Shown here: piece by piece, positions 26,596 through 35,428 of the stretch
Layout: the number at the start of each line of letters is the position of its first letter
Position numbering within the stretch: position 1 is the stretch's first letter
Assembly: GCA_938042065.1 (NCBI GenBank)
Contig: CALISG010000007.1
Coordinates: 59,136 to 123,135, forward strand
Direction of reading: 5' to 3'
Source of the DNA: an uncultured Candidatus Saccharibacteria bacterium
Lineage (GTDB): Bacteria; Patescibacteriota; Saccharimonadia; Saccharimonadales; Saccharimonadaceae
Length of the DNA stretch: 64,000 bases
Program-made: the position numbers and the translations under genes
The notes under the pieces: model-generated
Seen by the model: the letters and a program-made list of their open reading frames with translations, nothing else
What the model was told of the DNA's origin: nothing
Databases searched by the model: none

Positions 26596-28359
26596 GTGGC
26601 GCTGATGACCGATGACATTCAGGAGAAGCTCATCAAGCTCTTGGTTGACGAGGGTTTGGTTTCTCGTGAGGTTATTAATAGAGCCACTAAGCAGTCGGCT
26701 AAAACGAACAAGCCGTTGTTGACGGTTTTGGAAGATATCGGCGAGATAGACGACGAGCTGTTGACTCATGCTATTGCTCACGTTTCGGGCGTGCCGTATG
26801 TTAATTTGACGGCTAGTATCATTGATCAGAGTATCCTATCGCTGCTGCCGAGCGATATTGCCGAGCGTTTCATGGCGGTGCCGCTAGCCGAGGTGAACAA
26901 TCGTCTGGCGGTGGCGATGATTGATGCCAATAACGTCCAGGCGGTAGATTATTTAGCTAACCGTATTCAGCGGCCGCTCAAGGTCTTTATGGCATCGGAA
27001 GCAGGCGTTCGTCATGTTCTCGACCAGTATAAAACCGACTTATCGACCGTTGACGAAGCGGCGCAGGCTACTCAGGCCGAGGCTATTCAATCGTCAAGCG
27101 ATATCAAAACTATAGTCCAGGATTCGCCGATTAGCCGCGCATTGAGTACTATCCTAGAGTATGCGGTCAAGAGCCGCGCCAGCGATGTGCATATTGAACC
27201 GCTCGAAAAATCGCTAAAAATACGTTGCCGCGTCGATGGCGTGCTGCGCGAGGTTATGCAGCTGCCGAAAAGTATTGAGCCGGCACTAGTTAGCCGCATC
27301 AAAATTTTATCCAATTTGAAAATCGACGAACATCGCATTCCGCAGGACGGTCAATTTGCAGTTAATGTTGCCGGAAAAGAAGTCGATTTGCGTATCGCTG
27401 TTAGTCCGGTTGTTTGGGGCGAACAGGTAGTGATTCGCCTGCTTGATAAAACTGGTAACACGTTCGATCTCGAGCAAATGGGCTATGTGGGCAGAGCGCT
27501 GCGAATGATTCGCAAAGGTATCAAGCGTCCTAACGGTATGATTCTAACAAGCGGCCCGACTGGTAGCGGTAAATCGACCAGCTTATACGCGCTGATTAAA
27601 GAAATCAAAACTGACGCGATTAACATTGTGACGCTTGAGGATCCGGTTGAGTATAAAATGGACGGCGTCAATCAGATCCAGGTTAATAACGACGTTGGTT
27701 TGACGTTTGCTAATGGCCTGCGCAGTATCTTGCGCCAAGATCCAGACGTAGTGATGGTTGGCGAGATGCGCGATAGCGAGACGGCTAACCTTGGCGTGCA
27801 AGCAGCACTAACGGGACATCTGGTGTTCTCGACACTGCATACCAATTCGGCGGCCGGAGTATTGCCGCGCTTACTCGATATGGATGTGGAGCCGTTCCTG
27901 ATCGCTAGCACGGTCAACACAGTAATTGGCCAGCGGCTAGTGCGCCGCGTGTCGCCGCATCGCGATGCTTACTGGTCGAACCCGCTTGAGACGCAGATGA
28001 TTCTCGAGACGGTGGGGCATTTATTGCCGAAGACCAAAGAGGATGTAGCGCGCGTGTCCGAAGATTTGGGCTACAAGGACTTGCCGTTAGCTAATCAGCG
28101 GGCATATGTACTGGTCAAGGGCCGCGATACGCCAGCTACACCGCATGGCTATAGTGGTCGGGCTGGATTGTACGAGGTAATGGATGTAAATGAAGGTATC
28201 CAAGACTTAATTGTTCGCCGGGCCACTAGCAACGAGATTCAGCGCAAAGCAGTCGAGGATGGTATGATTACAATGCGCCAAGACGGCTACTTGAAAGCCT
28301 TGCAAGGAATCACTACACTAGAAGAAGTAAACCGCGTAACGTCGGCAGACACAGCATAA
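26596..28359 (+). CDS. pilB: Type IV pilus extension ATPase PilB
   Basis: A 587-residue GspE/PilB ATPase that powers pilin assembly. The N-terminal domain (to about residue 150) is the MshEN-type fold. The core has ASDVHIEP, Walker A SGPTGSGKSTS, the Asp box TLEDPVEYKMDGVNQIQV, Walker B LRQDPDVVMVGEMRDSETA and the His box LTGHLVFSTLHTNSA. The zinc-binding tetracysteine usually found near the C-terminus is missing: the sequence reads RVSPHRDAYW and later PATPHGYSGRAGLYEV. The GTG at 26596 is the start, with AGGAG eight bases upstream. Confidence 0.96.
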   Translation: MALMTDDIQEKLIKLLVDEGLVSREVINRATKQSAKTNKPLLTVLEDIGEIDDELLTHAIAHVSGVPYVNLTASIIDQSILSLLPSDIAERFMAVPLAEVNNRLAVAMIDANNVQAVDYLANRIQRPLKVFMASEAGVRHVLDQYKTDLSTVDEAAQATQAEAIQSSSDIKTIVQDSPISRALSTILEYAVKSRASDVHIEPLEKSLKIRCRVDGVLREVMQLPKSIEPALVSRIKILSNLKIDEHRIPQDGQFAVNVAGKEVDLRIAVSPVVWGEQVVIRLLDKTGNTFDLEQMGYVGRALRMIRKGIKRPNGMILTSGPTGSGKSTSLYALIKEIKTDAINIVTLEDPVEYKMDGVNQIQVNNDVGLTFANGLRSILRQDPDVVMVGEMRDSETANLGVQAALTGHLVFSTLHTNSAAGVLPRLLDMDVEPFLIASTVNTVIGQRLVRRVSPHRDAYWSNPLETQMILETVGHLLPKTKEDVARVSEDLGYKDLPLANQRAYVLVKGRDTPATPHGYSGRAGLYEVMDVNEGIQDLIVRRATSNEIQRKAVEDGMITMRQDGYLKALQGITTLEEVNRVTSADTA

Positions 28360-28371
28360 AAGGAGGGGACA

Positions 28372-29442
28372 ATGCCAGAACAAGAATTACGGATTGAAGT
28401 TTTACTAGAGGAAGTTATCAAGCGCCGAGCTAGCGACTTGCATATTCAAGTTGGTTTGCCGCCGATGCTGCGAATTGACGGCACATTGATAGCTATTGCT
28501 GGCTTTGATGCTCTCGATGAAGCTCAGGTTGAATCGTTGGTATTTGCAATTTTGGACGAAGATCAGCAGCAAATTCTTCTCAAGGACAAAGAATTTGACT
28601 TCTCGTTTGCTTTCGGTACGCTCGGACGATTCCGGGTCAATGCTTTCCATGAGCGCGGTAACCTAGCAGCAGCGCTGCGCTTAATTCCAAATGAGATTAA
28701 GTCGGTGACCGAGCTCGGTATGCCGCCAGTAGTGATGAATTTTGCCGATTACCCGCGCGGTTTGGTGCTGGTGACTGGGCCGACTGGCTCTGGCAAGTCG
28801 ACTACTCTGGCGGCGCTGGTTGATAAGATTAACTCTGAAAAATCGCAGCATATCATTACTATCGAAGACCCGATTGAGTTTACGCATAAGTCGAAAAAAT
28901 CGGTAGTTGTGCAGCGCGAAGTTCATTATGATACCTATTCATTCTCGGCGGCGCTGCGCTCCAGTCTTCGCCAAGACCCGGATGTGGTGCTGATTGGCGA
29001 GATGCGCGACCTCGAGACGATCTCGGCGGCGATCACCATTGCCGAGACCGGGCACTTGGTGTTTGCGACGCTGCACACCAACTCGGCGGCGCAATCAATC
29101 GATCGTATGATTGACGTCTTCCCGCCGCATCAGCAGCCGCAAATCCGCGCGCAGCTCAGTAATATTTTGATGGCAATTTGTTCGCAGCGGCTAGTGCCAG
29201 CGATTGGTGGCGGGCGCGTCGTGTCGGCAGAAATTTTAATTGCTAATCCGGCAGTTCGTAACGTTATCCGCGAAGGCAAGACTCATCAGCTTGACGCGAT
29301 TATCCAAACCGGTGCCGACCAAGGTATGCAGACAATGGATCGCACATTGGTTCAGTTGGTCCAAAGCGGCACGATTACTTATGATAGCGCGCGGGAATTC
29401 GCTGTTGACTTGACCGAATTTGAAAGGTTAATCAGGGGATAA
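28372..29442 (+). CDS. pilT: Type IV pilus retraction ATPase PilT
   Basis: A 356-residue hexameric ATPase that depolymerises pili and powers twitching and DNA uptake. Motifs are ASDLHIQVGLPPMLRI, Walker A TGPTGSGKSTTL, ITIEDPIEFTH, Walker B LRQDPDVVLIGEMRDLETIS, the His box ETGHLVFATLHTNSA, and the PilT-specific IREGKTHQL. AAAGGAGGGG lies before the ATG. It follows pilB directly, so extension and retraction motors are co-expressed. Confidence 0.97.
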   Translation: MPEQELRIEVLLEEVIKRRASDLHIQVGLPPMLRIDGTLIAIAGFDALDEAQVESLVFAILDEDQQQILLKDKEFDFSFAFGTLGRFRVNAFHERGNLAAALRLIPNEIKSVTELGMPPVVMNFADYPRGLVLVTGPTGSGKSTTLAALVDKINSEKSQHIITIEDPIEFTHKSKKSVVVQREVHYDTYSFSAALRSSLRQDPDVVLIGEMRDLETISAAITIAETGHLVFATLHTNSAAQSIDRMIDVFPPHQQPQIRAQLSNILMAICSQRLVPAIGGGRVVSAEILIANPAVRNVIREGKTHQLDAIIQTGADQGMQTMDRTLVQLVQSGTITYDSAREFAVDLTEFERLIRG

Positions 29443-29445
29443 TTA

Positions 29446-30651
29446 ATGAAAAAGTTTACCTACGAAGCACGCGATAAAGCGACGGGCAACATTGTCAAAT
29501 CGCTGGTTCAAGCTGAATCTGAGAGCGAAGCCGCTAAAGCGCTGACCGCTCAGGGCTATATGCCGCTATCAATCAAGGAGGAAGTCGAGGGCGGCTGGCT
29601 AGCGCGCTTTACCAACCGAATTTCTAGCAAGGATAAGATCATTTTCTCGCGCCAGCTGGCAACATTGATTGGCGCTGGATTACCGTTGACGCAAAGCCTG
29701 CATACGGTATTTGAACAGACTGCCAACAAAAAAATGCAGGAGATTGTCCAAGAAATCATTGCCGACGTTGAAGGCGGTAAGACATTATCTTCGGCCTTTG
29801 GCAAACATCCAGAAGTATTTAACAAAATTTTCATTGCGCTAGTTACCGCTGGCGAGGCATCGGGTACGCTTGATGATGCACTAAAGCGGATTGCCGACCA
29901 GCAAGAAAAAGATGCAGCAATGGTCAGCAAAATTCGCGGCGCTATGGTGTATCCTGGTATTGTACTAGCGGTGATGGTTGCGGTTGGCGTATTTATGATG
30001 GTAACAATCGTGCCGCAGGTTGCCAAGTTGTACTCTGATATGAAGAAGACCTTGCCAGTTTTGACATCAATTTTAATCGGAATATCTAATTTTGTGATTA
30101 ATTTTTGGTGGTTAACCTTAATTCTATTAGCGCTAGCGATCTTTTTTGCGCGGCAATATGTTCGTACCGAAGCGGGTTCTCGCTTATTGGATAATCTGAA
30201 GCTTAATATGCCGCCGTTCAAAGGTATGTTCCGTCGTCTTTATATGGCGCGGTTTACGCGTATGGGACAGACTTTGCTAGTTACTGGCGTACCGATGCTG
30301 GATATGCTGGCTATTGCCGCTGAGGGTGTTAATAACGCTGTTGTAGCCGAAGAGATTACTAGAGCTGCTGGTAAGGTGCAGAGCGGTAAAGCACTTTCGG
30401 CTGCTTTGCAGACAGAGGATTATATTTTGCCGATGGTACCGCAGATGATCAAAATCGGCGAACAATCGGGTAGGATTGACGAGATGATGGGCAAGACAGC
30501 GCAAGCTTATGAGGACGAACTCGACGAAGAAATTCAAGCGATTTCAACAATGATTGAGCCGATTATGATGGTAATTCTGGCTATATTCGCCGGCGTGTTG
30601 ATTGGGGCGGTATTATTCCCAATTTACAGCCTAGTCGGCAGCGTACGATAG
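29446..30651 (+). CDS. pilC: Type IV pilus inner membrane platform protein PilC
   Basis: A 401-residue GspF/PilC protein on which PilB and PilT act. Two GspF repeats are visible: FSRQLATLIGAGLPLTQSL with SAFGKHPEVFNKIFIALVTAGEASG, and ARFTRMGQTLLVTGVPMLDML with MVPQMIKIGEQSGRIDEMM. Three membrane helices lie near residues 170 to 190, 215 to 235 and 370 to 395. Length is the family norm. It starts 3 bases after the pilT stop. Confidence 0.96.
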   Translation: MKKFTYEARDKATGNIVKSLVQAESESEAAKALTAQGYMPLSIKEEVEGGWLARFTNRISSKDKIIFSRQLATLIGAGLPLTQSLHTVFEQTANKKMQEIVQEIIADVEGGKTLSSAFGKHPEVFNKIFIALVTAGEASGTLDDALKRIADQQEKDAAMVSKIRGAMVYPGIVLAVMVAVGVFMMVTIVPQVAKLYSDMKKTLPVLTSILIGISNFVINFWWLTLILLALAIFFARQYVRTEAGSRLLDNLKLNMPPFKGMFRRLYMARFTRMGQTLLVTGVPMLDMLAIAAEGVNNAVVAEEITRAAGKVQSGKALSAALQTEDYILPMVPQMIKIGEQSGRIDEMMGKTAQAYEDELDEEIQAISTMIEPIMMVILAIFAGVLIGAVLFPIYSLVGSVR

Positions 30652-30728
30652 GTCTAGACAACTGAAAAAACCTACGTTATACTGGGTACAGTTGAGCATA
30701 AGTTCAAAGGGAAAGGTGGAACTAAATT

Positions 30729-31187
30729 ATGACAAAACAACAGATTAAAGACCGTGGTTTTACAATCATCGAGGTCGTTTTGGTGCTGGCGATTGCTGCA
30801 CTGATTTTCTTGATGGTGTTTATTGCGTTGCCAGCACTGCAAGCTAGTCAGCGCGATACAGCTCGCAAAAACGATGTCAGTATAGTGTCGGCTGCGTATA
30901 ATAGTGCTTTGAGCAACAACCGTGGTGGCACTTCCGTAAACCAAGATGTACTTCGAAGGTTTGTTAATGGCGTATCGGAAAATACTAGTACTGATAGCAT
31001 AAACATCGCTGGCTTTAGTGACAGGATTACTGTCAATGATGCGCAGATCATTGTAGTTGTAGGGGCTAGGTGTGGTACATCAAACCCTGAGGGACAGCAG
31101 GAGTTAATTAGGGGTACTCGTCGTCAATACGCTACGTTTACGCGTCTAGAGGCTGGAAACCATGCTGCGTATTGTCTAGATTCGTAA
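30729..31187 (+). CDS. pilA: Type IV pilin, probable major subunit
   Basis: A 152-residue prepilin. The cleavage site follows DRG, with mature Phe1 and Glu5 (G then FTIIEVVLVLAIAALIF), and the hydrophobic helix continues to about residue 38. The globular part has two cysteines near the C-terminus (positions about 115 and 150), which could form the usual D-loop. It has its own AAAGGTGG site and a dedicated terminator after it, consistent with a highly expressed single-gene message. Confidence 0.9.
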   Translation: MTKQQIKDRGFTIIEVVLVLAIAALIFLMVFIALPALQASQRDTARKNDVSIVSAAYNSALSNNRGGTSVNQDVLRRFVNGVSENTSTDSINIAGFSDRITVNDAQIIVVVGARCGTSNPEGQQELIRGTRRQYATFTRLEAGNHAAYCLDS

Positions 31188-31210
31188 ATCTATAATGTCT
31201 ACAGTTTTTT

Positions 31211-31240
31211 AAAAAGGTTGCGCAAAAGCGTAACCTTTTT
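31211..31240 (+). terminator. Rho-independent terminator after pilin gene
   Basis: A 13-bp stem with one G-U pair (AAAAAGGTTGCGC with GCGTAACCTTTTT) and a 4-nt loop; the A and T runs make it work in either direction. Confidence 0.85.
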
Positions 31241-31242
31241 GC

Positions 31243-31248
31243 TATACT
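31243..31248 (+). promoter_or_regulatory. Extended -10 box (TGCTATACT) of leaderless pilD
   Basis: TGC-TATACT directly follows the pilin terminator and is six bases from the ATG at 31255. Confidence 0.7.
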
Positions 31249-31254
31249 AGACGT

Positions 31255-32127
31255 ATGATAGTTGTATCAATTGCTATAGTGTGCGGGGTATTCGGGCTGG
31301 TGCTTGGCAGCTTTGCTGGAGCGCAAGTCTGGCGGCTGCGAGCTCGCCAACTTGTTACTGACAAAAAGGCCGGCGAATCTTACAGCAAGGCCGAATACAA
31401 AAAATTATCGCCGCTCCTGAAGGGCAAGAAACAGCAAGACCGCTCGCGCTGCTTGAGCTGCGGGCACCAACTCGGTTTACGCGATTTGATTCCGCTAATC
31501 AGCTGGCTATCGACACGCGGTCGTTGCCGATATTGTGGTAAGCACATCGGTTACTTTGAGCCGTTGATGGAATTATCTCTCGCGGCGGCATTTATGGTAT
31601 CGTTCTTGGCCTGGCCATGGCACCTGGCGGGGTTGCAGTGGGTATTGTTTGCTGTTTGGTGTATATCATTGGTAGCTCTAATCATGTTAGTTGCTTACGA
31701 TATCAAGTGGCGAATTCTGCCAGACTTTCTTACTGTTTCGTATGGCCTGGTCTCGCTAGTCTTTGTGGTGTTGCGTTATTTTATAGTTAATGACGTTAAA
31801 TTATATAGTTTGGCAATAGCGCTAATAATTATGTCGGGTGTTTATGGCGTACTCTACTTGATATCGAAAGGTAAGTGGATCGGTCTAGGCGACGTGAAGT
31901 TAGGTGTTGGCTTGGGGTTGATATTGGCTTCGTGGCAGACGGCTTTTGTCGGGCTGTTTTTGGCTAACTTAATTGGCTGTGTCTTGGTGATTCCAGGACT
32001 TGCTAGCAAGAAACTCAAAGCTAATAGCGAGATTGCTTTTGGCCCATTGTTGGCCTTAGGATCGTTTATTTCGTTTTTTGTTGGTGCGCGAATTATGGAC
32101 TGGCTAGTGATTGCATCGTTTTTCTAG
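31255..32127 (+). CDS. pilD: Prepilin peptidase PilD (A24 family)
   Basis: A 290-residue membrane aspartic protease that trims and methylates prepilins. The N-terminal cytoplasmic domain has two zinc-binding CxxC pairs (CLSCGH and CRYCGK). The catalytic aspartates are in VAYDIKWRILPDF and in the GxGD motif GLGDVKLG. About seven membrane helices are visible. There is an insertion of about 30 residues before the first CxxC pair (KKAGESYSKAEYKKLSP). It presumably processes the pilin and minor pilins encoded on both sides. Confidence 0.95.
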   Translation: MIVVSIAIVCGVFGLVLGSFAGAQVWRLRARQLVTDKKAGESYSKAEYKKLSPLLKGKKQQDRSRCLSCGHQLGLRDLIPLISWLSTRGRCRYCGKHIGYFEPLMELSLAAAFMVSFLAWPWHLAGLQWVLFAVWCISLVALIMLVAYDIKWRILPDFLTVSYGLVSLVFVVLRYFIVNDVKLYSLAIALIIMSGVYGVLYLISKGKWIGLGDVKLGVGLGLILASWQTAFVGLFLANLIGCVLVIPGLASKKLKANSEIAFGPLLALGSFISFFVGARIMDWLVIASFF

Positions 32128-32150
32128 TATCAATGTCATGATGCTTATGC

Positions 32151-32156
32151 TAAAAT
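32151..32156 (+). promoter_or_regulatory. Extended -10 box (TGCTAAAAT) of minor pilin operon
   Basis: TGC-TAAAAT, six bases, then the ATG at 32163; no ribosome binding site. Confidence 0.65.
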
Positions 32157-32162
32157 AGTGAT

Positions 32163-32933
32163 ATGAATAAGTTGTCGGGGGGCTTCACAATTATCGAGGT
32201 AATGTTGTTCCTGGCTGTTTCGGGGGTATTGGCTGCTGGTATATTGGCGACAGTCGGCGGTACTATTGGCGCTCAGCGTTATCGCGATGCTGTTGACTCG
32301 TTTGCTGATTTTATCCAAGGCCAATATGACAAAACTGTGAATGTTCAAAACGACACAGAAAATCACAATGAGTGCGGGCTTAATGCCGATAAAGACCGGA
32401 TAGTCGTTAGCGATAGCAGTACAGTATTGGCAGGCACTAGCCGCGTGTGTATGATTGTTGGACGTTTTATATCGTCGGTTGATGGCGCTAATTTTACAGC
32501 ACGGCCGCTGTATATAGCGACAGAAAACGAAGACCAAATGAACAAGGCCTTATTATCGCAAGGCGATTATGATTTTTTGCAGAGGGCAGCCGATAGGAGC
32601 GCGTTGTCGGCTACTAAGTCGGCGCTGTTAACCATATCAAATACTGGACACTCTGTTGATAACTATGCGCTCGGCTGGGATACTCGAATTGATGAGAGTA
32701 AAACTGATCGAATAATCTCGATCGCCATCGTACGATCGCCAGTCAGCGGTGTTATCCACACGTACTTTTCTAACAAGACAAGCGTTAGCGACACGATAAC
32801 GGCAGGCGGGTTAAATCAGGCGAGGCTTTGCGTTGACCCTAGCGGCTGGCTAACTGGCGCGCGGTTAGGCGTGCGGATTGACCGCGATGCAGCATTAGAG
32901 AGCTCAGTACAAGTTGTCGGGGAGGGCTGCTAG
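32163..32933 (+). CDS. Minor pilin-like protein 1
   Basis: A 256-residue prepilin-like protein. The signal is short (MNKLSGG), cleavage would give FTIIEVMLFLAVSGVL with Glu5, and a hydrophobic helix of about 22 residues follows. The rest is a large external domain with three cysteines in the last 40 residues and near residue 75. It is too large for a major pilin and begins a four-gene set of minor pilins read on one transcript, each directly joined to the next. Confidence 0.85.
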   Translation: MNKLSGGFTIIEVMLFLAVSGVLAAGILATVGGTIGAQRYRDAVDSFADFIQGQYDKTVNVQNDTENHNECGLNADKDRIVVSDSSTVLAGTSRVCMIVGRFISSVDGANFTARPLYIATENEDQMNKALLSQGDYDFLQRAADRSALSATKSALLTISNTGHSVDNYALGWDTRIDESKTDRIISIAIVRSPVSGVIHTYFSNKTSVSDTITAGGLNQARLCVDPSGWLTGARLGVRIDRDAALESSVQVVGEGC

Positions 32934-33521
32934 ATGCGTTATAGCCGCGGCGACACCATTATTGAGGTAATGTTTAGTTTTGTGGTATTCAGCTTGTTGA
33001 CTGTAGGAACTTACATAGTTATGAATCGCGGTACGCAGATTGCCCAGCGTTCGCTTGAGATTACGCTTGTCCGCCAGCAACTTGACGCTCAAGTGTCCCT
33101 TATTAGATATGTTAAAGATACTAATCCTGCGCAGTGGGCGGAGTTAACTAGCAGCAAATTTTTGGTCAATAATCCACTTGACGTTGTGAGTGCCAGCTCA
33201 GATGGCTGCCCTGCACCTGGCGGCCGTGTTGATTTAGCCACTGGCACAAATGCCTTTTTTATGTCGGTTGATCAAAAGAATGATACAGTTCTGCCGGTGC
33301 GCGTTTTGAACACGACCTATTCGCTACCTTCGGTTTACGCTAACGTTGATTTAATTAACGCTAAAACATACGGTGTTTTTGCCCAAATTGTTCGAGCCGA
33401 GCAGAACTTAGGCGTAAATACTGCTAAAGCTTACGATGTGTATGTGAATGCTTGCTGGGATAGTGTTGGTGCGGCAGCGCCGTTAACCATAGGAACGGTG
33501 ACGAGGATATATGACAAGTAA
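32934..33521 (+). CDS. Minor pilin-like protein 2 with Asp at mature position 1
   Basis: A 195-residue prepilin-like protein. The N-terminus MRYSRGDTIIEVMFSFVVFSLL fits a type III signal with Glu5, but the residue after the Gly is Asp rather than the usual Phe or Met. The hydrophobic helix runs to about residue 28. The external domain has two widely spaced cysteines. It starts at the base after the upstream stop and overlaps the next gene by 11 bases. Confidence 0.82.
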   Translation: MRYSRGDTIIEVMFSFVVFSLLTVGTYIVMNRGTQIAQRSLEITLVRQQLDAQVSLIRYVKDTNPAQWAELTSSKFLVNNPLDVVSASSDGCPAPGGRVDLATGTNAFFMSVDQKNDTVLPVRVLNTTYSLPSVYANVDLINAKTYGVFAQIVRAEQNLGVNTAKAYDVYVNACWDSVGAAAPLTIGTVTRIYDK

Positions 33522-34242
33522 TAAGAATGCAAATCAGATACAGGGTTTTACTTTAGTAGAATTGCTTTTAGCTATGACTGGGGTGGCGATACTTTTGGTG
33601 GCGGTGGCAACTACTACAATACAGCTGATGAACATGTATCACAAAGGTATCACGATTAAAACGATTAATTCTGCTGGCCGCGAGGTTGGCGATATGATAA
33701 AGCGTGATGGTTTGTCGGCAAAGGGCCGAGATATCGTTCAGGTGGCTCCTAGCGATAGCGGTACCGGTGGTTTGGGCCGATTGTGTTTTGGCTCTTATAC
33801 TTATGTTTGGAATACGCCAGAGAACTTGAGGTCAAGGGACGCTAGTGCTGGCGTGGTTTACGACGATGATCCTAGCCACAGCAAAATCGTTTTTGCCCGC
33901 GTGGCTGACCCGGATGGCTCTCTATGCAAGGCGACGAGAGGGCAATACCCAAAAGTGATTACTAAGGGTGCTCCGATGAATGCCGTAGAAGTACTAGGCG
34001 ATAAAGATACCGGTCTAGCGATTCACAATATTTCTTTGACCGATCTATTTGTCGATAGTAATAGCCGAGCTGGCTATACGATTGGTTATACGCTTGGTAC
34101 TTATGAAGAGGACACTTATCGTAACGGCATAATTAATTCTAGCGATGCGCAGTGCTTGGCGCAGTCTGAAGAAACCAATAACTATACTTTTTGCGCGATT
34201 AATCAGTTTGCGGAAACTATAATTACAGAGAGGGCATCATGA
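33511..34242 (+). CDS. Minor pilin-like protein 3
   Basis: A 243-residue prepilin-like protein. Cleavage after NQIQG gives FTLVELLLAMTGVAILLV with Glu5, a canonical GspJ/PilW-type N-terminus. The external domain is about 210 residues with cysteines near 90, 140, 215 and 230. It overlaps both neighbours, so the set is translationally coupled. Confidence 0.85.
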   Translation: MTSNKNANQIQGFTLVELLLAMTGVAILLVAVATTTIQLMNMYHKGITIKTINSAGREVGDMIKRDGLSAKGRDIVQVAPSDSGTGGLGRLCFGSYTYVWNTPENLRSRDASAGVVYDDDPSHSKIVFARVADPDGSLCKATRGQYPKVITKGAPMNAVEVLGDKDTGLAIHNISLTDLFVDSNSRAGYTIGYTLGTYEEDTYRNGIINSSDAQCLAQSEETNNYTFCAINQFAETIITERAS

Positions 34243-35393
34243 CGCATTCCAAGCAATCCGGCCTAGTTTCAATTATTGTTGTAATGTTTACAGCTATATT
34301 ATTAATGGTAGTGTCAACTGGCTTTATTCGCATCATGGTTCAAGAAGAATCGCGCGCTTCCAATAATAACTTGTCGCGTACCGCCTACGAATCTGCGGTG
34401 GCGGGCGTCGAGGATGGCAAGCGGGCGATTATGGCTTGCCAGCGCGGCGGCTCGGCTAGCGCTGCTTGTAAGGCGATTGCTGCTAAACGTTGCAGTACAA
34501 TACAAGATGCTGGCATAATTAGTAGCATAAGTAATACCGCTATCACTATCAAGAGTGGTACTAACTTACAATACATTAGCGGACAGGCTTATACTTGTGT
34601 ATTGATTGATTCGCAAACAAGCGATGTGGTGTATAGTCTCAAGGAGGGCAGCTCGCGCGTTGTGCCGCTGCGCGTCAACAAAGATACCTCTATGATTAGA
34701 CTTCAATGGATGATGAAAAATGATAAGGTGTCGACAATATCGTCTGCTGATGGCGGCGACACTTTACCAAAACGCGTGGAATGGCCGGCCGATGCGCCAG
34801 CGCTATTGCGTATTCAGGCGGTTGTTCCAGAGAGCACGACAGTTAACGGGCAACAAAGTTTTGATAGCTCAATTGTCTCGACTGCCTTCTTGCGTCCGTC
34901 TGGTATTCGCGCGCCGAGAAATTTGTTAGATAGTACTGCGTTTAATGCGGTGGCGCCGCAATCGGTTCGTGCTGCTGGTAGCGCTACAAACGCGACAGCA
35001 GGCGTCTCGCCAATTACGTGTTCAGCGGAAGCTTTTGATAACCATCAATATGCTTGTTCGGCCTATGTCGCATTGCCGCGCAATCTTGTTGCTGGCAATC
35101 CAATGGCTTTTTTGCGAATCACCAGTATTTATAACGACACTGATATTAGGTTATCGTTTGATAATATCGGCGATGGTACAATTAAATTTGACGGCGTGCA
35201 GCCAAAAGTCGATTCAACTGGCCGAGCCGGTGATGTATATCGCCGCGTATCTAGCCGGATTAGCTCGTCTAGCAATATCAATTATCCTGAATATGCAGTT
35301 GATATTACAGGCAGTCTTTGTAAAGACTTCTCGGTAACTAATCAAGGGGTACCTTCGGCATTAACATGCAAAGTTATTCCAGAAGAGCAGTAA
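34239..35393 (+). CDS. PilX/GspK-like minor pilin protein
   Basis: A 384-residue protein with an N-terminal hydrophobic helix (KQSGLVSIIVVMFTAILLMVV). The mature N-terminus would lack the Glu5 found in other pilins, as is usual for GspK-type tip proteins. The following segment SRTAYESAVAGVEDGKRAI matches the PilX N-terminal region. A large external domain of about 300 residues follows. It is the last gene of the pilus cluster and could cap the fibre. Confidence 0.8.
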   Translation: MTHSKQSGLVSIIVVMFTAILLMVVSTGFIRIMVQEESRASNNNLSRTAYESAVAGVEDGKRAIMACQRGGSASAACKAIAAKRCSTIQDAGIISSISNTAITIKSGTNLQYISGQAYTCVLIDSQTSDVVYSLKEGSSRVVPLRVNKDTSMIRLQWMMKNDKVSTISSADGGDTLPKRVEWPADAPALLRIQAVVPESTTVNGQQSFDSSIVSTAFLRPSGIRAPRNLLDSTAFNAVAPQSVRAAGSATNATAGVSPITCSAEAFDNHQYACSAYVALPRNLVAGNPMAFLRITSIYNDTDIRLSFDNIGDGTIKFDGVQPKVDSTGRAGDVYRRVSSRISSSSNINYPEYAVDITGSLCKDFSVTNQGVPSALTCKVIPEEQ

Positions 35394-35428
35394 AACCATA
35401 GAGTAATAGAGATAATTGAATAAAAAAT

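Noticed and set aside
32755..32763. TTATCCACA, a DnaA-box-like sequence (also near 57299)
   Set aside because: Two isolated copies inside coding genes, without a cluster, an AT-rich unwinding element or dnaA nearby, do not make an origin.
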